Of a stretch of 64,000 nt of DNA, positions 11,358 through 21,888 are shown in pieces. Location: positions 62,001 to 126,000 of the forward strand of contig OOIN01000016.1 of assembly GCA_900323505.1 (NCBI GenBank), in the 5' to 3' direction. Numbering within the stretch: the stretch's first letter is position 1; each line of letters opens with the position of its first letter. Position numbers and translations under genes: made by a program. Source of the stretch: Ustilago trichophora (Eukaryota > Basidiomycota > Ustilaginomycetes > Ustilaginales > Ustilaginaceae). The notes beneath the pieces are model-generated. The model did no database searches and was not told where the DNA came from. It saw only the letters and a list, made by a program, of their open reading frames with translations.

Positions 11358-12962
11358 CTATGCATGAGCGAGACCCTGAGGGAAATCGAAAATGTTTTCC
11401 GGATCCCACTTCTTCTTCAACTCCTTCAACCTTTCCAACCCTTTTCCGTAGTATGCTTTACCCCAATCGTCCAACCTTGCATCTACGTAATTGACGTATG
11501 CGCCCCACTCGACCTTTTCATTGCTGGCCATTGCCGTCTTTACCAGATCGTCGTATGCGTCATGCACCTGTTTTTGAGCCTCTGGCTTGTCGTTTCCTGG
11601 GAAACCGTACGAGTAGAACTGAGAGATGAATGCGGCTTTATGCGCGTTGAAGCTGCTCTCTTCGTTGGCTTTAGCAGCGGGATAGCTGAGTGGACCCAAA
11701 AAGTCGAAGCTGATACTGTTGCCTGTACCTTGTAGATTGGCGTAACCGTTGAGTTTGTTGACCAGCTTCAAGGCCGAGTTGTAGTCGTAGGTGGAGACGA
11801 GAGGTTGGACGAGGGATTTTGCATAGAACTGTTCATGATCTTTACCAGCTCTTCCTCGAACATCCAACGATCCCATGATGTCAACGAGACTTTCAATCCA
11901 GGAGGTGAAGGGCTTCACTTGGACGTTGGACGGTTTGATCCCGGCAATGACGTGGAAGAGGGTGAGGAGGTGATCGTGGGATGCGCGCGAAGTGTTGATG
12001 TGTTGACCGCTAAGTTGACAAGCGTTGTTGTTGAAATCTCCTGCCGCTTCGCCGGCGATCAGGAGTTCTCCGCCAAAGTTGGGTCCAAAGCCTGTCTCCT
12101 TGTCAGTGGATAGGGTTTGCTGCTGGAGGGCGACAATGGCTTTAGCACAGTCCTCGTTTGTCTTGTAACTATAGGTAAAGTTCAAGATCCGTTTAGGAGC
12201 AGATTCGAGGCTGAAGGTGAACGAGGTGACGATGCCAAAGTTGTTGGCACCTCCTCCTCGAAGACCCCACCAAAGGTCGGAGTTTTTGTCCTTGGTAACG
12301 GTCAAAACATTGCCGTCCTTATCCACCATTTGCATCGATGTGATCCTGTCAAGTAAAAAACCCCAAGCTCTGGTAGTGAAACCAAAGCCACCTCCCAGTG
12401 CATGTCCACCCACCCCTACCATCGGACACGTTCCGTGGGGCAAAGCAAACTTGCCGTCATCCCAAATCTTTTGCGCCAGTGTACCGAGTCGTACACCAGC
12501 CCCCACCGTAGCTGTTTTGGAAGCCTTGTCGACATTGATGGCGTTGAGATTACGTAGATCGATGACGACCGAACCATCCTGACCGCCGAGGGAGTAAGCT
12601 TCGTAGCTGTGGCCACCGGAACGAGGGGTGAGCTTCTGCTTGCCTCCTTGGGCCGAGACACATTTGACGATGGCCGAGACGTCGGCTTCGTGATCGGGGG
12701 CGGCGATGACGAGCGGTTTGTAGTCGAAAAGCGGGTTGTAGGAGGAGCGGAGAGTGGCGTAGTCGGAAGAGGTGGAGTAGGACTGATCGTATCCACCGCT
12801 GGAGGAGAGACACTGACGAAGGTTTGAGGTGGAGTCTTCGGTAGAACGCGGGAAGAGGGGTGGGGTGGAGGGGTCGAAAGTGTAAACGGGGAAGGCGGAG
12901 GTGAGGCTCGGGGAGAGAAGGGAAAGGGCCGCCGCCCAAAGGGTCAATTTTGCAAAGGTCAT
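11358..12962 (-). CDS. Secreted FAD-linked carbohydrate oxidase (BBE family, glucooligosaccharide-oxidase-like)
   Basis: A 534-aa protein with a signal peptide (about residues 1-23), an FAD-binding type 4 domain and a C-terminal berberine-bridge (BBE) segment (residues about 485-530, with Y-x-N-Y-x-D and an YYGKGLERL motif). H118 in SGGHSYEAYSLGG and C179 in PHGTCPMVGVGGH are at the positions that make the double covalent link to FAD in glucooligosaccharide oxidases and berberine-bridge enzymes. Family members of the AA7 type oxidise the C1 of mono- or oligosaccharides to lactones and reduce oxygen to hydrogen peroxide outside the cell. Oxidation of another alcohol or alkaloid substrate is possible. 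A TATA box stands about 95 bp upstream. Confidence 0.9.
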   Translation of the reverse strand: MTFAKLTLWAAALSLLSPSLTSAFPVYTFDPSTPPLFPRSTEDSTSNLRQCLSSSGGYDQSYSTSSDYATLRSSYNPLFDYKPLVIAAPDHEADVSAIVKCVSAQGGKQKLTPRSGGHSYEAYSLGGQDGSVVIDLRNLNAINVDKASKTATVGAGVRLGTLAQKIWDDGKFALPHGTCPMVGVGGHALGGGFGFTTRAWGFLLDRITSMQMVDKDGNVLTVTKDKNSDLWWGLRGGGANNFGIVTSFTFSLESAPKRILNFTYSYKTNEDCAKAIVALQQQTLSTDKETGFGPNFGGELLIAGEAAGDFNNNACQLSGQHINTSRASHDHLLTLFHVIAGIKPSNVQVKPFTSWIESLVDIMGSLDVRGRAGKDHEQFYAKSLVQPLVSTYDYNSALKLVNKLNGYANLQGTGNSISFDFLGPLSYPAAKANEESSFNAHKAAFISQFYSYGFPGNDKPEAQKQVHDAYDDLVKTAMASNEKVEWGAYVNYVDARLDDWGKAYYGKGLERLKELKKKWDPENIFDFPQGLAHA

Positions 12963-14258
12963 GCCTACTTCCCTCTACTTGATAACGATATCGGAGGAAG
13001 AGGTAAATGGATGGATGAGGTAGAGGGTCGAGGAGGAGAAATGGGGCCTGGCTATATATGCATGCCTTTGCCCAGGATACTCAAGTACGGTAAGACATTG
13101 CGTGCAAAGAGAAAAGGGGACCCTACCCATGCTGCCGCAGCTTCATCAGAAATGTGTGGGGCATTGTTACACCACCTGGATCACCTGGACCACCTCCCAC
13201 CGCAAACAACCGAAGCCCTACCACCACCGCCACCATGGTACAACCGAACCCGACCCGGCACCGCAAAGCACACACCCACACGTAGGATTTCCGACCACCC
13301 TAAAGCCCCGCCACCAATCGCACTGCACCGTACCACCATATCCACACCATACCCACACATACAATGTCTCTCTCACAGCCACCTTGCTCGAGAAAGTCTT
13401 ATCGGAGCAAAGAATCCGAAGGAATCAGAAGCCCCAAGCCCCATTCCGAGCGTGTTATGCAAACAAGCCTCGTCTAGGCACCCTCCTTCTTCGTCTCTCC
13501 CACACACACACACACACAGGTCCCTCGAGCAGCAGTAGCACTTTGGGAAAAGGTCACTTTCCAAGCCATCGCTCACACCAAAACTAGCGCCATTCGGATA
13601 CAGCAAAACAGCATGTTGCGAAATGATGTGGGGGGTTGGGGTTGGGGCACCTCCGCCGACAGGGTCTTTAAACTCTCGGCAGGTCTTTTCGCCGGTGCCT
13701 AGTAGTGTACTGTAAGTAGTTTGAGTTAAAACTGATGGATTTCTCCGATGGCTGACGTCGACGTGCTGCTCTCCTCTTTCCTTTTTCGGCTTTTGACCGT
13801 TACAGTTCCATACTGAGACGCAAAAGCTTAACATTCTAGATTTATTTAAAAATCAGACAGGTGAAAGGGAAAAAAAGACGGTCTAACACGTTCTGTACAA
13901 AACGTTTTCGCCCGAGTCGATTACAAATGTGCATCGAAAGGACAGGAAGATGCGTTGCTCTCCGTCAAGCTGCAAATTGAGATTTTGTGACCTTGTTCTC
14001 AACATCAAACTGAACATCCTTGCTTCTCAACTCGTTTCCTTTCGACAACATCATCTCTTGGGCGCACATTGATCCTCCTCAAAATTCCTGGATTATTCCA
14101 ACCCTTATCGCACAGGGCATCCTCTTCCAACCCCGCGTCAGCACCGAACACACGCACGCACTCGTCCCAAACTCCTCTTCCGCGCACAACCGCCACACAA
14201 CTGCCCCTTTTTTTTTTAACGAACATCATCTCGATCTTTGCTCAAACTCCGGCCCAAA
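12963..14258. other. Divergent intergenic region, oxidase / microprotein
   Basis: A 1.3-kb shared upstream region of two head-to-head genes. It contains the oxidase TATA box, repeated ACCACCTGGATCACC-type words near 13175-13200, a (CA)9 microsatellite at 13501-13518 and a TACTGTA at 13708. The overlapping reading frames here do not look like real proteins. Confidence 0.55.
13053..13058 (-). promoter_or_regulatory. TATA box of the secreted oxidase gene
   Basis: TATATA lies about 91-96 bp upstream of the minus-strand ATG at 12962 (it reads CATATATAGCC on that strand). It is assigned by position only. Confidence 0.5.
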
Positions 14259-14540
14259 ATGGTATTTCGACAACTCCTCAATCCATCCATACGAATCCGT
14301 CGCCTGGCAACATCTTCCTTTTTCATCGCCACTTTTGCCGCCTCCATCTTGACCGTTTCTCTATCCGCTTCGACCATCTTACCCTGTCCTGCCAATTCCC
14401 GCTCCTCATCCCGCGGAACTCTCTCCGATTCCGACTCAAACGAACAAAATACCAACTTGATCAAAGGTCAAAAAGTCATCTTGACAAAAAAAGGCGGTTG
14501 GATAGAGGTCGATCTACCTCCAACTCCAAGCAAACAATAG
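14259..14540 (+). CDS. Small membrane or mitochondrial protein, 93 aa, unknown function
   Basis: This starts at the ATG in CCCAAAATGG. The protein has a basic N-terminus (MVFRQLLNPSIRIRRLATSS), a hydrophobic stretch (about residues 20-38, FFIATFAASILTVSLSA), then an LPCP motif, a Ser/Asp-rich middle and a tail containing KKGGWIEVDLP. The N-terminus suits a mitochondrial presequence or a signal anchor. The LPCP element and a terminal GGW-I-E motif recall small conserved fungal membrane proteins of unknown role, which is why I call it a gene although it is short. I cannot name a function. It is convergent with the DUF1308-LCCL gene (185 bp between stops). Confidence 0.6.
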   Translation: MVFRQLLNPSIRIRRLATSSFFIATFAASILTVSLSASTILPCPANSRSSSRGTLSDSDSNEQNTNLIKGQKVILTKKGGWIEVDLPPTPSKQ

Positions 14541-14725
14541 CTTTCTTTCCTCCTCGACCCATCGACACTATCGCAGCATCAACACACCTTGAAAAGTTCG
14601 TCCAACTCATCTGTATTTTATTCCCAGCAAATCAGCATTCGGTTTCTTTTTCCATCGCACAAGCACAACTCTGTTCATCCCTCTCTACAAGAGGAAATGG
14701 TTGTTTTGCCATTGCATTCCAAAAC

Positions 14726-17700
14726 CTACGTCGATCCAGCGGGAGCATCTACCCACATCCCCTCGGTGGTTAGATTGGTAACCATGGCAGCACGTGTAAA
14801 GTCACCCGGAGAACCCTGGTAGCTGAGAGCGAGTCTGAGGTAATGCGGGGTTTCTACAACCGTTGCATTGTTCACCGGTAACCCTTGACTTTGCACCTCC
14901 TTAGCATAGACATCGACCAGACTGGTGAGGTTGAAGGAAGTTTCGGATCCCTGATAGCGCAATACGTCGTTTACGAGGAGTGCGTATCCGTCCCAATCTG
15001 CTTTTTCTCGTCGAGGAATTTCGTTCCACTTGACCACCTGTTCTTCTTGTTTCCAACTGCTCGCAGTGGTGTTGAAACTCGCAAGAGCAGTACCGCCAGT
15101 AGCATCGCCACGTACAACCGCTGTATCCTGCAGCAGCCCATCGAACCCCCACCTCGCTACACCGTTGGTAAACATGCCCAAAGCAAAAGCGATATAGATC
15201 AGACTTAACCTCGTTGGAAATGCACATGCTGGCAACAACACCAGTGCCAGAATGTAATGATGCAATCTCAGACTTTCGCCCGGAACAGCGGCTGCCAATC
15301 CAACCATGACACCTCCCACCAGATATAGGCACAGATACTTGGGTAAGAATCCCGACTTTCGAATCACTCTGATCTGATTAACGCCGATCAGGAGGACGAT
15401 GAGGACGATGATGAGGAGCGAGATGAGACTGCCAGGCTGTTGACGGATGTCGTGGGCTACGAGACGTTGGAGTGGGATTTTGTCGAATACTACGTTGAGC
15501 AACGTTCCGATCCACCAGAATGCCAGTGTGAAGACGGTGCTTTCGAGAGGGAGGTTGATGAATGCTGGCCAGACGAATCGGAACGTCAATCGCCAGATGG
15601 CATAGCAGGTGAATAAAAACGGTAGGAAATCTCCCATTGCCGATCCAATAGGTGGAGGATAGCCGCGAGGATAGGAAACCATGTTGATATGCCAAAATCC
15701 AAGACAGCAGAGCGTCCAGAACCACACGATCGGTTTGGGTCGAAGAACAAACCCAACCACCGCCGAAACCACCGTATTCACCACATAGCCTTTCCATCTT
15801 TGATCCGTACACTCCGCCTCTCCCTCAACAGCCTCGAATGTGAACGCTAGAGGAAAGACCGAATCGAATCCGACCGAATCGATCCCATTCGCTCTGCTAG
15901 CTTCGAATCCAGCATAAGCCCCGATCAGACGAACCGATCCACATCCACCTCTGGAATTCTCAACCACCCCAGCATGAATCGCCGCAGCACAGATGAACGA
16001 ATCACCCCGGTAGGTCCGATTTCCATCTCCTCCACCGCCCACCACCAGCGGCTGGTAGTTGATCAGCCCATCGCCAACAGCGCGCGGATTGAGCAACGTC
16101 ACATCCACGCAGTTGGCAGGACAACGAAACGCTTGTCCGAGCTGATCTGCGGGCGTGTAGAACGGTGTACAGTCCTGCCCGTTGAGCCCACATTCGGCAT
16201 TTCGCAACCAAAACGTCGATGTGCAAGACAAAAACGCAGGCGTACGCGAAACCCCATCCACACCCATCACCGCCGACTCGTACCAGAGCGACTTGGAAAG
16301 ATACGCAAATCCCAAAATCCACCCAATGTACACCAGACACAGCAGCGTCCAATGCAGCTTGTTCAGCTTGAAATCCGCCGTAACGCCGCGCCACCATTCG
16401 AGTCCGGGCTGTTGAGCGTCTTGCTGGTCAAAGACTTCGCCGTCGGGCTGATGTTGTTGCTGGGAATCGATCCGACTGTTGTAGTAGATCTCGCCTCGGA
16501 TGTGAGGATCTTTCCATGCAACTGGATCGGTAAGCCGAATCCAAGCTCGCTCTATTCGTGCAAAGGGCCACCAGCGATAGTGTCGGACGGCGAGACGTAC
16601 CGGTGGTATGGGACCAAGAATCCATCCACGTGCACGACCGGTACTACTTCCCATGCGGAAGCGTCCACGGCCTGATTCCGAGGAAGGGTCTTGTCCAGAA
16701 TCCTGAGCGTAAAAGATGGCTTCCACCTCGGGCTGCAAGCTGAGCGGCGTCAGCGGTATGGCGCTCGTCTTTTTGATGGAATCAGGGGCAGAAGCGTTGA
16801 GGCTATCGCTGCGATAGCTAGAGCCAGGTAGACTACTGTCGTTGGTCTCGATCTCTGGCTCCTGTGTCATAGCCATGGGGTTGAGCGAGTACATGATGGC
16901 CGCTGATGACGAAGGCATGTTATCGGCAACGCGATCATCGTCGATCGTGTATCCCTGTACATGATGCTGTCCATTGCTACCGTTGGTATTGCTGCCATTC
17001 GCACGACCGACGGTCGCCTCGCTCTCAACCTCATCCGCCACTGGAGGTCCAAGACCACCAGGATAACCCTCCAGAACCTCTCTCCACTGTGGAGCCTTTG
17101 TCGTAACGCGCATCTGCTCACTCAACGATCTTGGATGCAACACGATGAAGCACGAATAAAACCCATCCTCCTGCCTCTCCAGCCTTTCCAACTCCTCCCC
17201 GTCCACACCATACAGAATGCTTTGCGTGTGCTCCGAATACGGACGACGACTCATCTCCTTGAGCAGCCACTGGATGCTGTCCATGTTGCTCGTCAGCGTC
17301 GTCATGCCGTAGCGTGCACAGGCGTGCATCGATCGTAGCGTCGTATACGTCTGTCCGCCTGCTTGGTGGACGGTACTCTGGCGAAGCTTCTTGTACTTGC
17401 TTCTGGGTAGATCTTCCGAGATGTCTCGCCAGTCGGCGCCCCATAGCTCGCTGAGACAGCTCTCGAGCGTGTCGACCATGTGCGAGATAAAGTGGGCGCG
17501 AGGCAGGTCGGGATAGACTTGTCTGAGGACGGAAAGAGATTCGAAGCCTCCAGGACCCAGATCTTCCAACGGTTGGATGGGGAGGATGAGGCATCGACGA
17601 AGTTCCTGATGCTCAGGTCCGGACCATTTGGATCCTTGCCAAAAGTCTTGCGGATCGACATGTGGATCTCCAAGCAGAGCTCTCACCCTTCTTTTCTCGT

Positions 17701-19531
17701 TTGGCCCACCTACCGTAGCACTGACCCGACGAAGCCGATCGAAGGCGCCAACGGTGGCAAACAGTTCGACTGGCGTACCCTCTGCCGAATTTGTCGACGA
17801 TTCTCGATCGGATCTTCCCCAGATGGGCGCCAAAATGGCGTCAAAGAGCGTCTCGATGGTCATTTCACGCTCGAGCTGAATCGCAAGCGCTCTACCCTCT
17901 TTGGCAGCCGCATTGTCCAGAGCGCGCGAAGCCTCGTCCTGCTGATCTTGGTGGAGAGACAACTCGGCTGCTCTTGCCTCGAGCGCCTCTTTGCGTATCG
18001 AAAAGGTGCGAAAGTGATGCTGGTAGAGTGCGCCGGACCCATGTTGGCCTTGGTCGAGCTTGGGATGTCTCTTAGACTCATCGAGCGAGCAAGTCTGTGC
18101 ACCGCTCTCGTCGTGGAACAAGCCGTGGGTGGTATCGCTGACGAGAGCGATCATGGCGGTGACATCGAGATTGATCTTTTTGGTGGTACGCCAATGTGGT
18201 TTCTCTGGCGCCCTGGGGATCTTGGGCAGTCCCATGGGTTTTGCTTCAACAAAAGTACCAGTAAAGGCGGTACTCGGAGGTTGGAAGTCGTCGAGTAAGC
18301 TAGCGGGTAGCGATCTGTATCCAAAGACCATGTCGACGTTGTGTGATTTGGCTTGTTCGGCGATGGCTGCCAGACGATGGTTGAAACGATCCCACTCGGA
18401 CATTTGATAAAACTCTGCCAAAGCCGCTTCTCTGGATTGGTTCGAGGATGGGAGCGGCTGTGAGGGTGTTTGAAGCTCCATGCGTGTAACGACGATCTCG
18501 ACGTGAATGGGGACAAAGGGGAGGCTGCGGCCATACTCTTCGGAACGCTGTACACGTGCACTTGCTTCTGTATCGGCGGCAGCACGAAGTTGGTGGATGA
18601 GCTTGGTAAGGGAGCACTTTCTGGCTGCCATGTCGAAAGCGATTGATTCGACCTGCTGAAACGACGAGCCATTTCCACCATTTGCACTGCTTGAGGCGCA
18701 CTGTGCTGTGTGCTGATGCTCGTGAAACGATTCTGCCGTTCGGTTGGTTCGACTTGACGTAGTTCGACCTTGGTCTTGTTCTGAACCCGAATCCGAGCTG
18801 GAATTGTCTTGATCGTCGACCATATAGCTCTCGGCCTCCCTAAACTCCTGACGCAGCCTCTCTGGTTTGACGATGTAGAGCCTTGTCCAACGATCTCCAT
18901 TGTGCGAGACCATGTCTACCTTGACGCTCTGACTGTTGACGTTATCTCTGCGAGGTTTTCGCAACTTTTTCTTGCGCCTCAAAGCGGCCGACATGTCGAA
19001 TGCAAATCGGTCGTGAATCGAGAGCAGAGGACCATGTGTGAATGCAACGTAGAGCAATTCTTCCCAGAGACGAATGTGATGTGTACCGTTCGAATACGGA
19101 TGCGGTTCCTCCCAACTTTGCCTTTCGGCTGCCGATCGTTCGAGTGCGAGGAGCTCGGATTCGACCTGACTGCGAAGCACCGTGAGACCTTTGAGCGAGG
19201 TGGAAGCCATGATGCGCTGACGATGCTCGTCCCATCTTGGACCAGCGATGGGGCAATAGGCTCTGGCTAGCGTCTCTGCATTGGGTCGATAGCCGAGTGT
19301 AGATGAAGAGGAAGGATGGAGAGCAGGACCGTAGCTGTAGGCGGGGGCGAGGGTGAGCCAGGTACGATAGGTGTTGGCGAAATCTTCGATGGAAGCATGG
19401 ACGACTTGGAGACCATCGCGCATTCGAGAAGCTGGGATTGATGGTGGTGGCATGATGGCGAGTACCACGATGTGAAAAAGTGTGAGTTTGGAAGAGATGG
19501 AAGCCATGACTGATGGTGTTGGACAAGCCAT
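14726..19531 (-). CDS. DUF1308-LCCL fusion: large multi-pass membrane protein
   Basis: One uninterrupted frame of about 1601 aa. The N-terminal half (about residues 30-830) resembles DUF1308/UPF0415 (human C7orf25): KKINLDVTAMIALVS, then VGGPNEKRRVRALL, and near the end FYSCFIVLHPRSLSEQ. After a Ser/Asn/Gln-rich linker comes a first membrane helix (about 1057-1080). An LCCL-type domain follows (about 1100-1230) with cysteines in FLSCTSTFWLRNAECG, RCPANC and FICAAAIHAG, then several more helices and a glycosylatable tail (NLTSL, NNAT). Fungal LCCL proteins are usually separate membrane proteins, so the join is unusual. No stop or clear intron separates the halves. The start is uncertain: ATGs at 19531, 19507, 19453 and 19423 are all in frame, and 19453 gives a cleaner N-terminus. 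Function is unknown. Confidence 0.8.
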   Translation of the reverse strand: MACPTPSVMASISSKLTLFHIVVLAIMPPPSIPASRMRDGLQVVHASIEDFANTYRTWLTLAPAYSYGPALHPSSSSTLGYRPNAETLARAYCPIAGPRWDEHRQRIMASTSLKGLTVLRSQVESELLALERSAAERQSWEEPHPYSNGTHHIRLWEELLYVAFTHGPLLSIHDRFAFDMSAALRRKKKLRKPRRDNVNSQSVKVDMVSHNGDRWTRLYIVKPERLRQEFREAESYMVDDQDNSSSDSGSEQDQGRTTSSRTNRTAESFHEHQHTAQCASSSANGGNGSSFQQVESIAFDMAARKCSLTKLIHQLRAAADTEASARVQRSEEYGRSLPFVPIHVEIVVTRMELQTPSQPLPSSNQSREAALAEFYQMSEWDRFNHRLAAIAEQAKSHNVDMVFGYRSLPASLLDDFQPPSTAFTGTFVEAKPMGLPKIPRAPEKPHWRTTKKINLDVTAMIALVSDTTHGLFHDESGAQTCSLDESKRHPKLDQGQHGSGALYQHHFRTFSIRKEALEARAAELSLHQDQQDEASRALDNAAAKEGRALAIQLEREMTIETLFDAILAPIWGRSDRESSTNSAEGTPVELFATVGAFDRLRRVSATVGGPNEKRRVRALLGDPHVDPQDFWQGSKWSGPEHQELRRCLILPIQPLEDLGPGGFESLSVLRQVYPDLPRAHFISHMVDTLESCLSELWGADWRDISEDLPRSKYKKLRQSTVHQAGGQTYTTLRSMHACARYGMTTLTSNMDSIQWLLKEMSRRPYSEHTQSILYGVDGEELERLERQEDGFYSCFIVLHPRSLSEQMRVTTKAPQWREVLEGYPGGLGPPVADEVESEATVGRANGSNTNGSNGQHHVQGYTIDDDRVADNMPSSSAAIMYSLNPMAMTQEPEIETNDSSLPGSSYRSDSLNASAPDSIKKTSAIPLTPLSLQPEVEAIFYAQDSGQDPSSESGRGRFRMGSSTGRARGWILGPIPPVRLAVRHYRWWPFARIERAWIRLTDPVAWKDPHIRGEIYYNSRIDSQQQHQPDGEVFDQQDAQQPGLEWWRGVTADFKLNKLHWTLLCLVYIGWILGFAYLSKSLWYESAVMGVDGVSRTPAFLSCTSTFWLRNAECGLNGQDCTPFYTPADQLGQAFRCPANCVDVTLLNPRAVGDGLINYQPLVVGGGGDGNRTYRGDSFICAAAIHAGVVENSRGGCGSVRLIGAYAGFEASRANGIDSVGFDSVFPLAFTFEAVEGEAECTDQRWKGYVVNTVVSAVVGFVLRPKPIVWFWTLCCLGFWHINMVSYPRGYPPPIGSAMGDFLPFLFTCYAIWRLTFRFVWPAFINLPLESTVFTLAFWWIGTLLNVVFDKIPLQRLVAHDIRQQPGSLISLLIIVLIVLLIGVNQIRVIRKSGFLPKYLCLYLVGGVMVGLAAAVPGESLRLHHYILALVLLPACAFPTRLSLIYIAFALGMFTNGVARWGFDGLLQDTAVVRGDATGGTALASFNTTASSWKQEEQVVKWNEIPRREKADWDGYALLVNDVLRYQGSETSFNLTSLVDVYAKEVQSQGLPVNNATVVETPHYLRLALSYQGSPGDFTRAAMVTNLTTEGMWVDAPAGST

Positions 19532-19850
19532 GGTCTGCAGACAATGAAATTGCTGCCGAAGTGCCGAATTACATATTTTGTGTGGAGGCCGAGAAAAGCA
19601 AGAGAAAAAAAGGCAGCGCGGCAATTGTGATTCCGACGAGAACAACTTGCTTGTATGAATCGCCGATTTCTCATCAGTTGACTCTCTTTCCATGACGATG
19701 CTATATCGACAGAAGGCAAAGCGCTATTCACACATACACAAAGGGGGAGAAAAAATAACGAGGGACGTCTACGTGTAGAGAGTGCAGCTTGTGCATTGCT
19801 ATAGTACAGAGGCGAGGCGATATTAATAGAATATGTGTATTATAGATCTC
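19532..19850. other. Intergenic, DUF1308-LCCL promoter and dehydrogenase 3' end
   Basis: About 320 bp between two minus-strand genes. An in-frame N-terminal extension of the upstream frame continues to 19693 but begins with unlikely sequence. ACAAAGGGG at 19738 is one base from the smut pheromone-response element consensus. Nothing else was recognised. Confidence 0.5.
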
Positions 19851-20882
19851 TTAGAGGTTGGCGCTGTTGACCTTGTTTGTTTGGGAGACGGCGACGAAAC
19901 GGTAACGAACGTCACCTTTCTTGAGGCGTTCTACAGCGTTGTTGATGCCTTCCTCTGTCATGGGTACTTCCTCGATGATGGGCTTGATTCCGTGTCTGGC
20001 GGCAAACTGGAGCATTTTTTCGTGAACTTCACGTGTGGCTACCAGCGAACCCTGAACCTTGAGCTGTTTGCCAACAATGGGCATGTAAGGGAAGACAAAG
20101 TCACCCTCATCTACCGAAAGCGGGATGATGGTAGCATCCTTCTCGAGCACCTTGAGGTACGTCTTCCAATCGGGTTGAGCGCTGGTAGTGACCATCAAAA
20201 AGTCGACAGGTTTGACGCCTTGCAACTTGGGGTTGTTCTTGGCTGCCACAAATTCGTGTGCACCCAACTTGATCGCCTCGTCCTTCTTGTTCTCGGAACC
20301 GGAGAATACGACAACATCGCAACCCATCTTGTTCAAAAACTGGATCGCAAGATGTCCCAATCCACCAATACCAATCACACCCACCCGGTCGTACGAGCTG
20401 ATCCCAGCATCGTGCATGGCACCAAACACGGTGGCACCACCGCACTGCAACGGAGCCGCATGCCTGAGTTCCAAACCTTCAGGGATGAGGTGACAGAACT
20501 CCTCGGTGATGACAAACTTGTCACCGAAGCTAGCCTGATCCAAGTCGGCGTTGGCATACATCTTGTTGGAATAGCAGTTGGTATCACGACCCTTTTTGCA
20601 AAACTTGCAGTTGCCGCACGAATCGTGGTTGTAGCCCCAACCTACACGATCGCCCTTGTTGAAACTTTTGACTTGGGATCCAACCGAAGAGACGATACCG
20701 ACTCCTTCGTGACCGAGAACCATGTCCTTCTTGAGGAAATGGATGTCGGTGTAGCAGAGACCAGAGTGGGTAATGTCGATGACGACATCACGCGGATTGA
20801 TGGTTCGATCGGTTCCTTGAGCCTTGACCACTTTGCCCGATGAGGAGCCTTTGAAGACGGTGCCGAGGTTGACGGTGGTCAT
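19851..20882 (-). CDS. Zinc-dependent alcohol dehydrogenase (cinnamyl-alcohol-dehydrogenase-like MDR)
   Basis: A 343-aa medium-chain dehydrogenase. The catalytic zinc ligands C43 (SGLCYTD), H58-E59 (LGHEGVG) and C147 (PLQCGGAT) are present. So is the structural zinc lobe C89-C92-C95-C103 (CGNCKFCKKGRDTNC). The nucleotide site is GIGGLG (171-176), and Ser rather than Asp after the second strand (VVVFSGSE) favours NADPH. The family reversibly oxidises primary alcohols to aldehydes, often aromatic or branched ones; the exact substrate is open. The start is chosen at MTTVNLG because upstream codons are low-complexity leader. A TATA box lies about 105 bp upstream. It is probably cytosolic, as no targeting signal is seen. 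Confidence 0.92.
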   Translation of the reverse strand: MTTVNLGTVFKGSSSGKVVKAQGTDRTINPRDVVIDITHSGLCYTDIHFLKKDMVLGHEGVGIVSSVGSQVKSFNKGDRVGWGYNHDSCGNCKFCKKGRDTNCYSNKMYANADLDQASFGDKFVITEEFCHLIPEGLELRHAAPLQCGGATVFGAMHDAGISSYDRVGVIGIGGLGHLAIQFLNKMGCDVVVFSGSENKKDEAIKLGAHEFVAAKNNPKLQGVKPVDFLMVTTSAQPDWKTYLKVLEKDATIIPLSVDEGDFVFPYMPIVGKQLKVQGSLVATREVHEKMLQFAARHGIKPIIEEVPMTEEGINNAVERLKKGDVRYRFVAVSQTNKVNSANL

Positions 20883-21888
20883 ATTGATGTTGATTGGCGG
20901 AGGGTTGTTAGTTTCGATATAAGGATAAAGATGCTTTTGAGGGGGGAGAGGGGATGGCCGAGGATGGATGGGAAAGTCAGCAGTTCTTATATATCTCTTT
21001 CCAGCTCTGGCAGGGACGGTGGGACTGGAATGTGGGAGCAACACAGCCTAATCAACCCCGACACAGGTAAGCGTGGAAACTGAGGCGGGCTGGAACAATT
21101 CGTGTTTTCAGAAGAAATGCCATCTGACGCACACGCACCTTCCATCTCTACTTTCGCACTTATGCAACGGCAATACATCCCAACCACACCTCGACCTCGA
21201 CCTCGTGCGACATCCAATCATCCATCTCTATCCCACGCCAAAAGGCGATGCGCCGTATTTACCGCAATCCAAATCAACCCTCTTGTTCGTTCGCGTGGGC
21301 AACGGAAACTTTTGCATGACGCAGCCCAAACAACCCTCTCTTTGACCTTCGGCAGAGTCAGTGACAGAATCATGCACACGGTCGTACCTCGGCGTCATTC
21401 GAAAAGACCAATGCATCCGATCCGGCTTCTACTCTTCTCGAGACATGCACTTTGTCTGTGTTTGTTTTTCTTTTGGCACGCAAACATTATGATGACATAC
21501 GACATCCACGGCTCTTTGCAAAATGCCGGTTTTTTTTTTTTTTCTTGTTTGAAATTCACAAAAAACGTGAGATTTTTCCTTCGCTAAGCTTCGATTTTTG
21601 CAGATCTTCCCGAACAAAAAAAAAAGTCATGGCTAAACTGCCAAACCACGAGGATGAGAAAAAGCCGATTGCCGAGATTCTTCTTAACCGGTTTGCCCTT
21701 GTGTGTGTCGAGTTCAACAGAGGTTAAAGTCCGAGCCTGTTACCCGATGGTGAGTCAAGCCGGACTTATATCGGATCATGCAGACACAGAGTAACCGGCA
21801 ACTTTACTCCTGTATAATGAAGATCATACACACGTGGTTATACAAAACCACAACGGACGTTGGGGACATGATGGACATTGCATGTCGT
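20883..21888. other. Intergenic, dehydrogenase promoter and RING-gene 3' region
   Basis: A 1-kb region between two minus-strand genes. It holds a TATA box for the dehydrogenase, T-rich tracts (T12 near 21532) and A-runs. Short frames here overlap one another and have no family resemblance, so I see no gene. Confidence 0.55.
20987..20993 (-). promoter_or_regulatory. TATA box (TATATAA) of the alcohol dehydrogenase gene
   Basis: TATATAA on the minus strand, about 105 bp upstream of the ATG at 20882. Positional inference. Confidence 0.55.

Noticed and set aside
14069..14773. 234-codon plus-strand frame overlapping the 93-aa gene
   Set aside because: Lacks any domain or targeting pattern and overlaps both the microprotein and the antisense membrane protein gene.
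19738..19746. Pheromone-response element (ACAAAGGGA) upstream of the DUF1308-LCCL gene
   Set aside because: Only eight of nine bases match and a single near-match is expected by chance.
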